Shown here in pieces: positions 26,001 to 34,077 of a stretch of 64,000 bases of DNA. Below the pieces are notes generated by a model. The model was not told the origin of the DNA and made no database searches. It saw only the letters and a list, made by a program, of their open reading frames with translations. The stretch is from positions 18,093,342-18,157,341 of the forward strand of contig CALNVZ010003426.1 of assembly GCA_940671915.1 (NCBI GenBank). Reading direction: 5' to 3'. The stretch is from Paracentrotus lividus. Lineage: Eukaryota; Echinodermata; Echinoidea; Camarodonta; Echinidae. Each line of letters begins with the position of its first letter. Position 1 is the first letter of the stretch. The translations under genes were made by a program, and so were the position numbers.

Positions 26001-27893
26001 GCGTTTTACAACTGAAATGGCCGGATCTATACCAAGTACTAAGTGGATTGAAATAACATTATGATTGTTAATGTCATATTACAGGTTTGGATATTCCTAA
26101 GCATGGTGAGCCTGCCTACCCTCTATCAAGCTACGGTAGCGGATGGGATGATGATCTCGTCATCAATGCCATAAAAACACCACCGAGTAAGTCTCTCTTT
26201 CTCTTTCTTATCAGCGAGTAGTCACTCTTCATTCTTATAAATTTTAGAACCTTTTTTTTGTCCCGTATTTGTAACCTTTTAAGGTTCTTTAAAGAAACAG
26301 AAAGGGGTTCTAAACAGTTCTTTACAACAGCTCTTGGTTCTACAAGGAACCCTTTAATGTTTTTTTATACAACCTATGAGGTTCTTGACGGCGAGAAGAA
26401 CCCTACAAGTTTTGTGTAGGTTGTATAAAGAACCTTAAAGGGTTCCTTGTAGAACCGCAAACGGTTCTAAAGGACTGTTGAGAAACTTTTCTGCTTCTTT
26501 GAAGATCCTTTAAAGGTTCCGAACACGGGACAAAGAAAGGTTCTAAAATTTAGTCTGTGTGTAAACTGAGTGGACGTAGTAAATACTTCTTACGATCTGT
26601 TTCCGAACTTCATGGACTAGCTCGGTCGGATTTTCAAAAAATTGTTCAAAAAAAATCGGGCGCCCATCTCGTCCTAAAATTTAACGGGGTGGCAACGTAC
26701 CTGAAACGAGATGGACGTACTACAAACGAAATTGCCGTACTTAAATCGTTCTAAAGATGTGCTAGGACGTCTTACAAACGAGCATTGTATATTCATTATT
26801 CAAGTTCTAAAATTAAACGTAGTGACAACGTTCCTTAAACGGGTAGGACTTACTCTGAACGAGAAGGACGTACTACGAACATACGTTTCAATTTTTAAAC
26901 AGAATGGCATGTCATAATTCCCGTCACACTGAGCTAGTTCTTACTGCGTTCTAGGTAGTTCTTGGTGAACGGGCTCAATCTGTTTACACACGGACTGAAC
27001 GTAGTACAGACCTTTTAGAATCTAGTACAGACCTTTTACAATCTGTTTACGAACTTGGCGAACGGGCCCAAACGGAGAGAACGGAAAGGCATTCCGATTT
27101 TTTTGAACATGTTCAAAAAAATCGTACTGGCTTCAAGTTCTAAAATTAAACGTAGTGACAACGTTCCTTAAACGGGTAGGACTTACTCTGAACGAGAAGG
27201 ACGTACTACGAACATGGTACCTAACTTTTATCATGCTGCGCATAGGCACTTTTAGTGACGGTTTGGACGTGCTACGAACGGTATAGAGTGAACGAGCCGT
27301 TTACTCGGTCTGAACTGGATAACAACGTATTGCGGATGCGATAAAGACGAAATTGACGTAACGAGAACTATTTATGAACTGCCTAGTATCGTATTCAAGA
27401 AATTATTTTTCAAAGTTATAAGTTCCAACTCGACCAAAGCCCGTTCAGCAATTTTTTAAAGAACGGGCAAGAACGTTATAGAACGTTATAGAACGACCTC
27501 AGTGTGACGGCCCCTAAGGAATTTTGGGAAGCTAGAAACGCTATTTTAAGAGTTAATACACCAACAATTTTTCGAAAACACAAACAAACTTAATGTTCCG
27601 AAAACCAGAGAAAAGGTGTCTTGGCTCACATATACAATTTATTTAGATATCAGTTTTCTATTCATTATCGTACTTATTACCTCATATATCCTATTATATT
27701 TTTAGGCTACATCACGGACAAGACAAATGGGCGAATGGGCAAGACAAATGGACAGATGGAGAGGGCAAATGGACAAACAGACAGGGCAAATGGACATATG
27801 GACAGGAGTAATGATAACCAGGGTTTTAAATCGGACGAACCGGTTACAACTATCAACTATGCCAACGAAAACAATGATGATACCCCTCTTTGA
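7390..27893 (+). CDS. Ammonium transporter (Amt/Mep family), 11 exons
   Basis: Predicted 517-residue membrane protein that conducts ammonium/ammonia. Coding exons: 7390-7501, 13589-13678, 15900-16130, 16925-17025, 17798-17932, 22792-23022, 23684-23822, 24704-24801, 25521-25647, 26085-26186, 27706-27893. They sum to 1554 nt with every splice phase compatible and GT..AG borders. Seen motifs: [19 protein letters not shown] in the first membrane region, [20 protein letters not shown] (pore His at residue 187), [17 protein letters not shown] (residues 228-244) and VHLGGGLWG (second pore His at 348), as known for the AmtB fold. The short N terminus has an NES glycosylation sequon at residue 4. The first ATG follows an in-frame TAA at 7354, has G at -3 and +4, and is the natural start. 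Length fits animal Amt proteins (about 450-550). No frame breaks seen. Substrate is inferred from family. Confidence 0.95.
8066..8250. repeat. G/C-homopolymer-rich repeat fragment in intron 1
   Basis: It contains GGGGCCGCGGAGCCTGG followed by a G run and CAGCCCCCTCCCCCACTT, then CCCCCCAATTTCGGCTCAGCCCC. It resembles the CAGGGGCGGATCCAGG-type repeat ends seen at 52422 and 59070. The family is not identified. Confidence 0.4.
8441..8572. mobile_element. Short palindromic MITE, family P, copy 1
   Basis: About 130 bp with arms GGCATTTCATCAAAGGACTT-GTCGGACGTTTTATCCGACAA and their near-exact reverse complement. The spacer contains CCAATCAGATACAAG and TTCAGTAGCTTATAACAG. Two more copies lie at 29760-29896 and around 42555-42945. 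It has no coding capacity. Confidence 0.85.
10410..11036 (+). pseudogene. LINE (non-LTR retrotransposon) 3' fragment
   Basis: This reads as the C-terminal end of a reverse-transcriptase [43 protein letters not shown], then [20 protein letters not shown] after a stop/frame slip near 10608. A 3' UTR ends in an (AAAT)n tail near 11020-11036. It is 5'-truncated and dead. It sits in intron 1 of the transporter gene, same strand. Clade not determined (CR1/jockey-like end structure). Confidence 0.75.
11154..12401. mobile_element. 1.25-kb foldback element, TA-flanked (mariner-like ends)
   Basis: The two halves are near-perfect inverted copies, with termini TACGTGTGTCTCAAAAA and TTTTTAGACACACGGTA and the inner word ACACTTTTGAAATGGTTGCCAAATT. 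The symmetry axis is near 11790. TA sits at both ends, as expected for Tc1/mariner insertion. The arms include CA/GT and C/G-run microsatellites. No transposase frame is seen. Ends are related to the elements at 28416 and 45085. Confidence 0.8.
12417..13588. other. Rest of intron 1: simple repeats only
   Basis: It contains a TA run with a T run (12491-12532) and a low-complexity block (13362-13500) of C run, A run, (AAAT)n and (CAAT)n. I see nothing coding. The branch/pyrimidine region TTTACTTTGCTTTCAG precedes exon 2. Confidence 0.6.
13589..13678 (+). CDS. Ammonium transporter exon 2
   Basis: Residues 38-67 plus one base: the strongly conserved [20 protein letters not shown] block of Amt proteins. 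Acceptor TTTCAG|TG, donor T|GTGAGT (phase 1). Confidence 0.95.
13860..14180 (-). pseudogene. LINE remnant: RT C-terminal zinc-knuckle region
   Basis: Read on the minus strand it gives [21 protein letters not shown] followed by [22 protein letters not shown]. This resembles the C-x2-C ... E ... C finger found at the C terminus of many non-LTR reverse transcriptases. In-frame stops lie upstream (about 14050-14080), so the copy is decayed. It lies in intron 2, antisense to the transporter gene. Confidence 0.6.
14514..15590. mobile_element. 1.08-kb foldback element in TA-rich target
   Basis: Left end TATAAACCCCTCCCAAAAAG and right end CTTTTTTGGAGGGGTTTATA are inverted copies, and similarity continues inward through CTTTGGGCCATGATAACT and ATTGATGTCCTATTTG words. 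The right end runs into a (TA)n microsatellite (15583-15626). No coding potential. It occupies most of intron 2. Confidence 0.8.
15900..16130 (+). CDS. Ammonium transporter exon 3
   Basis: Residues 68-144: membrane helices 2-3, with [23 protein letters not shown] matching the family's phenylalanine-gate/third-helix region. Acceptor AACAG|GC, donor G|GTAAGG. Confidence 0.95.
16142..16720. repeat. GAT/ATG trinucleotide microsatellite in intron 3
   Basis: Pure ATG/GAT repeats at 16142-16190 and 16300-16345, with a long diverged GATGRT tract to about 16720. It begins 11 bases after the exon 3 donor. Long Met/Ile/His frames through it are repeat artefacts. Confidence 0.95.
16925..17025 (+). CDS. 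Ammonium transporter exon 4
   Basis: Residues 145-178: [18 protein letters not shown], a signature Amt segment, then GNGITLAFM. Acceptor GTTAG|GT, donor ATG|GTAGGA (phase 0). Confidence 0.95.
17440..17728. mobile_element. GAGACGTCTC-rich foldback element, copy A
   Basis: It carries many copies of GAGACGTCTC/GTCGCGGAGAC and ends GTGGGATACCTCC|TTAA. Related copies are at about 25230-25450, 36500-36745 and 47598-47780, and a related terminus is at 42649. Intron 4 of the transporter gene. Confidence 0.6.
17798..17932 (+). CDS. Ammonium transporter exon 5 (first pore histidine)
   Basis: Residues 179-223: [17 protein letters not shown] carries the Asp and the first of the twin histidines known in AmtB. 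Then [16 protein letters not shown]. Acceptor TAAAG|GAC, donor CCG|GTAAGT. Confidence 0.95.
17965..22260. repeat. Array of short GC-rich interspersed repeats filling intron 5
   Basis: Two motif sets alternate. One is a roughly 35-40 bp unit around GTCGATTTGGCGCCCCTAAA, dense at 18.7-18.9, 19.4-19.5 and 21.4-21.99 kb. The other is GAGCGCGAAGCGCGAGC followed by AAAATTTTGCTATGTA (18229, 18610, 19029, 19749, degenerate near 21254). The block starts GGCGCGTATCCAGGATTT and ends ...CAGAATACGCGC, suggesting inverted ends of a large composite repeat. A pyrimidine tract lies at 22010-22195. The second motif recurs inverted at 58.2-59.0 kb. Confidence 0.7.
19781..20785. mobile_element. 1.0-kb foldback element with TA target duplication
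   Basis: Ends TACACTGTTCGTCATAAAGG and TTTATGACGGACAGTGTA; the arms stay similar for about 300 bases (GGGCCCC, AAAATGACAAAAATGG). Flanks join as GCTATG-TA-TATACAGACC, matching the uninterrupted array unit at 21285 (GCTATGTACATACGAACC). That shows insertion at TA inside a pre-existing repeat unit. No transposase seen. Confidence 0.8.
22271..22791. other. 3' part of intron 5
   Basis: Unremarkable AT-rich sequence with a G run near 22551; it ends in the acceptor TACACATCAG. Nothing coding seen. Confidence 0.5.
22792..23022 (+). CDS. Ammonium transporter exon 6
   Basis: Residues 224-300: [17 protein letters not shown] (helix 6 signature; phenylalanines stand where several bacterial Amt proteins have tryptophan), then [15 protein letters not shown] and [13 protein letters not shown]. 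Acceptor ATCAG|ATG, donor ATG|GTTAGT. Confidence 0.95.
23684..23822 (+). CDS. Ammonium transporter exon 7
   Basis: Residues 301-346: [19 protein letters not shown], a diagnostic Amt motif. Acceptor TTTCAG|GTA, donor GCAG|GTTAAG (phase 1). Confidence 0.95.
23875..24013. mobile_element. Short MITE (about 140 bp) in intron 7
   Basis: Terminal inverted repeats GGGCCCTGTTGCACAAAACTT and AAAGTTTTATGCAACGGGAC, with no coding content. It begins about 50 bases after the exon 7 donor. The remainder of intron 7 (24014-24703) is AT-rich with nothing recognised. Confidence 0.7.
24704..24801 (+). CDS. Ammonium transporter exon 8 (second pore histidine)
   Basis: Residues 347-379: [16 protein letters not shown] contains the second conserved pore histidine (348). 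Acceptor TAACAG|TT, donor CTG|GTAAAT. Confidence 0.95.
24802..25520. other. Intron 8: pyrimidine-rich DNA and a GAGACGTCTC repeat copy
   Basis: 24830-25100 is a T/C-rich low-complexity tract ending in a G run. About 25230-25450 is copy B of the GAGACGTCTC repeat (TGGTATCC...GTCGCGGAGACGTCTCC). Long Phe-rich frames here are artefacts. Confidence 0.6.
25521..25647 (+). CDS. Ammonium transporter exon 9
   Basis: Residues 380-421: the last membrane helix ([16 protein letters not shown]...LLSIIMF) and the start of the cytoplasmic tail ([14 protein letters not shown]), as in other Amt proteins. Donor AAAAG|GTAAAC. Confidence 0.92.
26085..26186 (+). CDS. Ammonium transporter exon 10
   Basis: Residues 422-455: [18 protein letters not shown], the conserved post-helix-11 LDxxxHGExAY motif. 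Acceptor TTACAG|GT, donor CCGA|GTAAGT (phase 1). Confidence 0.94.
26239..26552. mobile_element. AGAACC foldback element in intron 10
   Basis: About 310 bp with ends AAATTTTAGAACCTTT and AAAGGTTCTAAAATTT; many internal inverted AGAACCTT/AAGGTTCT words pair across a centre near 26390. Non-coding. Confidence 0.75.
26556..27513. repeat. Diverged repeat block with CGTCACACTGAG ends in intron 10
   Basis: Inner part about 26925-27513 has inverted ends CCCGTCACACTGAGC and GACCTCAGTGTGACGG. The block is full of ACGTAGTACNAAC and GAACGGGC words. It holds an exact 82-bp direct repeat, 26801-26882 and 27134-27215. Its terminus resembles those of the TTA-flanked elements at 43098, 50863 and 51377. Confidence 0.6.
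27706..27893 (+). CDS. Ammonium transporter exon 11 (heptad-repeat tail, stop)
   Basis: Residues 456-517 and stop. The tail has four to five heptads of the type D/G-K/R-T/A-N-G-x-M (21-bp coding minisatellite, residues about 460-488) followed by an acidic end. The frame is set by the exon 10 phase (A|GC = Ser). The repeat part has no family counterpart that I know; the transporter core is already complete. Confidence 0.85.
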
Positions 27894-27969
27894 ATAATTA
27901 AAGTATAGTCCAAAAAAGTTCTTAATTAAAGAAAATACGAACCAACAGCCTTGTATAGCACCACCTCAA

Positions 27970-28053
27970 GTCCTAAACTACTCAAATCTGCCCCGATTCC
28001 TAACCCATAATGCAACATTCTGAGCAGTGTAGTCTTATAATAGAGACCTACTT
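27970..28053 (-). repeat. Dispersed repeat also present at 62.15 kb
   Basis: The minus strand reads ATAAGACTACACTGCTCAG - AATGTTGCATTATGGGTTAGGAA, nearly identical to the plus strand at 62150-62216. It starts about 80 bases after the transporter stop codon, so it may be part of the 3' UTR. Confidence 0.75.
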
Positions 28054-28164
28054 GAATTATAAATTACTTTATTCACTACTTAATACATTCAGACCGCAAT
28101 GATTATGTTGCCAAGTAGCAAACCAAGTACTTTTCCCATCAAAACATTTTAGTTTCCCTATACA

Positions 28165-28170
28165 AATAAA
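28165..28170 (+). terminator. Candidate polyadenylation signal of the transporter gene
   Basis: AATAAA lies 272 bases after the stop. No cDNA evidence; other A-rich hexamers are nearby. Confidence 0.3.
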
Positions 28171-28415
28171 ATTATAAGCTTATTTATACACTTTTTGATC
28201 AGTAGTTCTCCCAAAAGGTATATCCTAAGACTAGCAATTTATAACACAGAGAAAAGGAGAGGTTTGGTCAGTTCGTTTTCGCTTTAAAACTGTGTTTTGT
28301 ACTATAACTTTTAATATTATTGTTGTAATTACAAGCAGGATGATTTGGCCGGGTGCCTAGGGGCTTTCATAACCAAAACACGAATGATTAGCTGTACAAT
28401 TAAGGTGCCTATATC

Positions 28416-29054
28416 TACAGTGTGTCCCAAAAAGAACTATACACTTTTGAAATGGCTACCAAATTAAAAATATATGATTCTAGCTGAAAAGGTTTAGATG
28501 TATATAAAGCTCATATCCTCAACTATTATTATGACACAAAAAGTTCCGAAAATACCCCATGCTTCAGTGAGTAATGCCCACTTTTGTAAAGGACATAAAA
28601 ATATGCCTGCGCAGGAATTCACTATTCATTTTGCACCTGGTTATGGAACGCCATGAAGGAGTCAAAATTAATGATGGAATCGATCGGCAAACAAAGAAAA
28701 AATGAATTGAAGTTAAAGCATAACATTTTTGCATAATATTAATTGTTTTTTCTGACTTTTGGTTTATCTTTGACTCTGTTGGCTGATTTATTCCATCGTT
28801 AATTTTGACTCATTCATGGCGTTCCATAACCAGGTGCAAAATGAATAGTGAATTCCTGCGCAGGCTAATTTTTGTGTCCTTTACAAAAGTGGGCATTACT
28901 CACTGAAGCATGAATAATTTTCGGAAATTTTGGTGTCATAATGATAGTTGAGGATACGAGTCTTATATACATACAAACCTTTTATCCAAGAATCTTATAT
29001 TTTCTATTTGGTAGCCATTTCAAAAGTGTATAGTTCTTTTTGGGACACACTGTA
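28416..29054. mobile_element. 0.64-kb foldback element, TA-flanked (mariner-like ends)
   Basis: Termini TACAGTGTGTCCCAAAAAG and CTTTTTGGGACACACTGTA; the inner arm ACACTTTTGAAATGGCTACC is shared with 11154-12401. Arms extend about 270 bp (CCTGCGCAGGAATTCACT, TGGCGTTCCATAACCAGG). No transposase frame. Confidence 0.85.
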
Positions 29055-29759
29055 TAGTAATGCACTATTAATTTGTGCTTAGCATGTTTTCAATATAGCT
29101 CAATGGATAGCACAAAATATTGTTCAAGTGGAATCACTTTATTAAGTTTTTAAACATGATTATGGTGCATAAATGGTAGACATATTATATGACTTGATAA
29201 TTATGTAAAAATATGCTGTACTTTTATTTTTACCAATAATGGATTCGTAGAAATTGTTTTTGTGTATGTTTCCATTTACGTTTCAAATTAGCGTTGTAAC
29301 AAAGAAAAGGAAAAACAAAATCATTCTGTATACTATTTTAATTTGTGAGAATTGCTCTGCATCTGGTATTTTTTATTTATTTTGTTTAATCTATGACATT
29401 CCCCTGTGAGTTTTACCTAACATTAGCTGCGATATTGCCAAGGCCTTTTTAGCTTGCTGTAATAAATCGCATATAAAAAAAAGTAATCCATTTTCAGAGG
29501 GCCCATATTCCAAGCTCATTTGTTTTTACTGTTTATATGATATTAAAGACAAATTCACCACCTTTCAAATTGTACATTTATTGAATCATAAATGTAAAGC
29601 ATAATTGAGTAAATTGCAAATGGATATGACAGGTACAGAATCCTTTTTTTTTTTCCTTCAAGTTTTAAGAAAATGAAACAAGCAAATGCTGTCCTTGTTG
29701 TCCGAGAGCATTGAACAGTATTGCGTGCGATGATATGCGACTCCTTTGAACATGCTCCT
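29055..29759. other. Intergenic, nothing recognised
   Basis: AT-rich single-copy-looking sequence between two foldback elements; no exon or RNA gene seen. Confidence 0.5.
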
Positions 29760-29896
29760 GGGGAGCGTTTCATGAAAGGACTTGTCGGACGTTTTATCCG
29801 ACAAACTGTTATAAGCTACTGAAATGCTTGCATCTGATTGGCTGAGAGCAAATTTGTCGGATAAAATGTCTGACAAGTCCTTTGATGAAATGCCCT
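29760..29896. mobile_element. Palindromic MITE, family P, copy 2
   Basis: Same arms as 8441-8572 (AAGGACTTGTCGGACGTTTTATCCGACAA) with spacer CTGTTATAAGCTACTGAAAT and GCTTGCATCTGATTGGCTGAGAG; the reverse complement is at the right end. Internal spacer orientation is opposite to copy 1. Confidence 0.85.
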
Positions 29897-30924
29897 CCTG
29901 ATCCTTTGGCAAAAAATTGGAAAATGGATTTTGTACCTGTCACCTTCCTTTGCAATTTATTCGCTGATGCGTACATGATTCAAGAAAGGTATCATTGTCA
30001 AAGTGGGGAGTTCGTCTTCATCTATATGATAGAAATAAATGTCCAAAATATATGAGCTGTAAACATGCCCCCTTAAAAAATGGAATACCCTTTTTTCGAT
30101 ACGCACTGTATATGTTTCTTTTTCTGTTCATTTTACTTGCTGTTCGTTAATGGAATATTTTCTTGTAGACAACATGAGGCTGAAAGAGGATAACAAGAAA
30201 AATTCATCAAGATATGAAAATCAGTGAGAGTTAACTTGCCTGCACGTTTATTAGGTTAATGCACCAACTTGTATTACTAGTATGCAAAAGTTACTGTCTT
30301 TTTTATATCTATTTGGAGAGCAATAACTCTCAAATACAACACTCTAGGAAAAACAAAGGGTCACACTTACGCAATTCAGGGTCTATAGGCACCTTATCGC
30401 ACTGATTGAGGCGGAATTATGTATGACCCTATATGATTAACTCCTTATGGTGTAAATTTGACCTTTCATATACTCTTCTGAAACGAAGGTAATTCTGAAA
30501 GCAACTTTTACCCTCCACAAGCTTGAAAATAAACTGTTGATTGAATTATAGTATACCTTTTCTCTTCTTATTCATCCTATTGTATTCTAACTTTTTATCC
30601 TTATGTATTTTTAAAAAACTTTTATTTTGTAAATGTACTATTTATATATGTCTATTTTTCTATTGTTACATTGTGCATTGATGTTTTTATCGCGAATGTA
30701 TTCACATATAGTTTTGCTCAAGTTTTGTACTTTTGCGTAACCTTTTAGGCTGTCATACGCGGATATATAAAAAATAGAAAGTTGGAAAAGTAAAATTAAA
30801 CTATAATTAGGTTTTTATTTAGAATTTTCTTTCAATATCACATCGGAGGTAAAAATGAATTTCTAAAAATACCAAATTATCGATCAGATTCAAACAAGGA
30901 CATGTTCATCTTCTTCTATGCAAA

Positions 30925-31290
30925 TTATTCATGGCCCAAGAACCAAAACTCGATATCGCGACCGTGCATTTTCATGTATTGCCCCTACTCTATGGACTAA
31001 ACTCCCACTCCACATTCAAAATGCTCCGTCTGTTGATTCATTCAAAATCCTTCTCAAAACTCACCTTTTTAAACTGTAATGTATAACGTACACACTGTAT
31101 GATTCTGGAGGCGCACACCAGTAGTAGTATAAATTATTTTCATTGACTTTATTTTATTATGTATAATATTATGTTTAGATTGAAATATGTTATTATTTGA
31201 TTTAAGCCGAACAACAGAGCGCTTAGAAACACCATTATGAAGCGCTATATCAATGAAATTATTATTATTATCATTATCATTAATAATATT
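30925..31290 (+). pseudogene. LINE 3' fragment with ATT tail
   Basis: Reads TKTRYRDRAFSCIAPTLWTKL - PLHIQNAPSVDSFKILLKTHLFKL then stop (near 31077). This is the typical extreme C terminus of a CR1/L2-type reverse-transcriptase ORF. A 3' UTR with AGCGCTATATCAATG and an (ATT)n tail near 31260-31280 follows. 5'-truncated; 30000-30925 before it shows nothing recognisable. Confidence 0.75.
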
Positions 31291-32004
31291 AATAAACAGA
31301 TGTGTCCAGTACTCAGGCTCATGATGGTCGTGCTTAAATTTTCCTTGGCAAAAAATGTTGGTAAGACATTAATCTATTATACTTCGTTAATCTTTGATAT
31401 TGTTCAATGTATTCTTACATACTGTGCATTTAGAGGATATAGAGATGAATACGTTTTCAATGTTTAACAAGTAATAGTTTGGTCATTATGCTGTATACTT
31501 GCTGTCTGATATTTCACAAATTAAATTGCGAAAAAGTCAACTTAAAAACATTTTTATTCGTTTTTATTCTCTTGCTCTTTCTTGGATTTTATATACATGT
31601 GTATTATGTTGTTTTTATTCCGACAAAAAGACTAGAAAAGTACGAAACTAGAGTAACTTTTGAAATTTTTCAATTGAATTTCTTGATGACGACAGCGATG
31701 ATTTAAGCTTCAGATTCAGATTTATTTATTTCCGATTAGACTCATAAGTTTATAACATTCAAACATCAACAGATATACAATAACACATTGAAATATGGAA
31801 TCCTAGCGAAAACAAGAACTGAATAATAAAAAATTGGCATTGGTAAGGTAAAGTAAAATAGGGTCCTAGAGGGATTTGTAAAAAAAAAAAAAAAAAAAAA
31901 AAGGAAAGCTTGTTACATAATTACACAAGCCCTGTGACTCTTCTTTGTTACTTAAATAACCTTGAAAGCTAAGGGGTTTTCTGGGACGGACATCGACATA
32001 AGCT
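31291..32004. other. Intergenic, simple repeats only
   Basis: AT-rich, with an A run at about 31880-31901. Open frames of 75-76 codons here have no recognisable domains. Confidence 0.5.
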
Positions 32005-32078
32005 CTTGCCATATCTCAGTCAGTAGAGCACATGTCTAGCCATCAAGAGGTCTCGGGTTCAAATCCAGGTGGAATCAC
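32005..32078 (+). repeat. tRNA-like sequence (SINE head or tRNA relic)
   Basis: A-box-like TCTCAGTCAGTAGAGC and B-box-like GGGTTCAAATCC lie at tRNA spacing, but the anticodon and T arms do not pair well. Likely a pol III-derived relic rather than a working tRNA. Confidence 0.45.
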
Positions 32079-32279
32079 ATTCCTTTCTTTGCTTATTTCT
32101 TCATATTGTATAACGTATTACTTGAATACCATTACATAATTATGGTTAAAGGAAATAACAGTAAAACTCATAAAATGGAATACAATGTATTAGAATAAGA
32201 GCAAGACAAAAGCAATATAATACAAAACCCGAAAGTTTAAAGCAGGAGTAATACGATAAATGTAGTGATGGGGTGAGGG

Positions 32280-32475
32280 GAAAAAAAGGAAGGATAGCAC
32301 ATAAAACAATGAGCCTTGCGGGACCCCACATCTTCTTTTCATTTTTGTGACACTATTTTTCTACACTGAAAATAATAAATTGTCAGTCTAACTTCCAGAT
32401 AGTTTTTAAACCATGTCAAGGGAAGACCCCTTATACCATAGTGAGAGAGTTTCTGTATTAGTAGCTCAAGTATGT
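32280..32475 (-). pseudogene. LINE reverse-transcriptase scrap
   Basis: The minus strand gives LIQKLSHYGIRGLPLTWFKNYL and, in another frame after a gap, CGVPQGSL: two consecutive RT-domain motifs. Both ends are lost and the frame is broken. It abuts the repeat that begins near 32477. Confidence 0.65.
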
Positions 32476-32476
32476 T

Positions 32477-33246
32477 AAAGGAAACCAATACCCAAGGAAA
32501 TAATCATTTTTGTAGGAAAGAGCACAAAAGAGAGGAGCAATTGAAAAAAAAAGTTTCATGAAAATCGGTTAACAAATAATAATCTACATTTAGCAATATT
32601 TAGCGGAAATTCTATGCCGTATCCCGTTACTAATCTAATCCTTTAAAGGAAACCGATACCCAACAAAATGTAGGGCCTAGAGAAAAAAAAAAGAAACGAA
32701 AATGAGAGGAGCAATTTGAAAAATTGGTCATAAAAAAAAGAGTTATCGAAGTTTTAAAACTCTCGAATTACTTTCTATGGGTATCCTCAAATTGGCCGAT
32801 TTTATGGACAACTCTCCATTTGTTTTGTACACAAATTTTCAGACTTTTCCCATTCTCTTTCAAAATATGTATTAGTTCCTTCTGAGCTCGACATAAGTCA
32901 TGGGAAAATATATTTCACATCATATATGTTGAGCTCAGACGGAGGTAAAATATATTTTGAAAGATAATGGGGAAAATCTGAAAATTTGTGTACAAAACAA
33001 AATAATGGAGAGTTGTCCATAAGCAATATTGCCAATTTGAGGATGCCCATAGAAAGTAAATCGAGACTTTTCAAACTTCCATAACTTTTTTATTTTATGA
33101 CCAATTTTTTAAATTGCTCCTCTCATTTTCGTTTCTTTTTTTTTCTCTAGGCCCTATATTTTGTTGGGTATCGGTTTCCTTTAAAGGATTAGATTAGTAA
33201 CGGGGTACGGCATAGAATTTCCGCTGAATATTGCTAACTGTAGATT
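32477..33246. mobile_element. Foldback element with about 330-bp arms plus a partial direct copy
   Basis: Arms 32584-32905 and 32920-33246 mirror each other (CTACATTTAGCAATATTTAGCGG; CCTTTAAAGGAAACCGATACCCAAC; centre near 32915). 32477-32583 is a diverged direct copy of the inner arm (AAAGGAAACCAATACCCAAGG). Non-coding. Confidence 0.8.
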
Positions 33247-33343
33247 TTTATCATGACGGATATAATCATAATTATTATGAATGATATCGCCGTAAAAACT
33301 AAAAAATAACAACAGCAATATGTACCGCTGCAACTAATAAAAT

Positions 33344-33406
33344 ATATTAGCTGAGAATTGTGTGACGTTCCTTTTAAAGGTACGTCACACAATTCTCAGC
33401 TAATAT
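33344..33406. repeat. Perfect 25-bp-arm hairpin downstream of the lectin gene
   Basis: ATATTAGCTGAGAATTGTGTGACGT and its exact reverse complement surround a 13-base loop that is itself CCTTTTAAAGG. It lies about 430 bases 3' of the minus-strand lectin stop. It could be a mini-foldback element or a transcript hairpin. Confidence 0.85.
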
Positions 33407-33741
33407 CTTTTAATAGATGCATTAAATTAATGAATTCCGTCGAATGTGTTTTTGTCCTAGGGGGAAACAATAAAGGTCAAACTCAGCGATACGCTCACTC
33501 ACTGTACCCCGCGCACACTAGCTGGCAAGCGTTAAAACCAGAGCTACACTTCTGTTTTGTACTACGGGAAAACGGATTTCATATTGTATTCACATGTGTA
33601 TGCTGGTACTTGAGGTCAAAAAGGCGATGCCTCCTCCGTCAAGAAAAACAAGATTTCTTTTTTTTTTTTTAATAGAAATTGCTCAAGTAAACGACATTAT
33701 ATTCAAAATTGGTAATCTAAGAACGTTATATGTACTTAATT

Positions 33742-33747
33742 TTTATT
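33742..33747 (-). terminator. Candidate polyadenylation signal of the minus-strand lectin gene
   Basis: AATAAA on the minus strand, 88 bases after the stop codon: a normal distance for a 3' UTR end. Confidence 0.4.
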
Positions 33748-33834
33748 CCAGCTAAATAAAAGGTACCTAGATATCCAAAGCGCCGTATCTCATTCCTCCG
33801 ATTACAAAGTCCGTTACGGCATGACAGTTTATGT

Positions 33835-34077
33835 TTATGATTTACATATGTACGGAAAATACGGGTGCTGCTCACAACTGATATCGCCCCATGATGGTCC
33901 AGGTGCATCCATGCGTGACATAAAAGCACAGTACTCGTTCCCGTTTCGATTGTTCGGCTCGTCCGGTCCCCACAAGTTGAAGTCAAAGGGTGTCCCATCA
34001 GTCCACACGAATGGTTCCGAGTCGTCTTGATTCGGCTTCATGAGTCCAATCCATAGTTCACTGAACCAAGAAGCAGG
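33835..34077 (-). CDS. Lectin (minus) exon 5: C-terminal half of lectin domain
   Basis: Residues 180-259: SELWIGLMK, WGPDEPNNRNGNEYC, PSWGDISC, YICKS then stop at 33837-33835. Acceptor ATCCAG|CCT (phase 0). The EPN, WGD and last three cysteines are all present, so the binding site looks intact. Confidence 0.92.
   Translation of the reverse strand, partial: PASWFSELWIGLMKPNQDDSEPFVWTDGTPFDFNLWGPDEPNNRNGNEYCAFMSRMDAPGPSWGDISCEQHPYFPYICKS

Noticed and set aside
33821-34030. 69-codon plus-strand frame
   Set aside because: Shadow of the lectin-domain exon on the minus strand.
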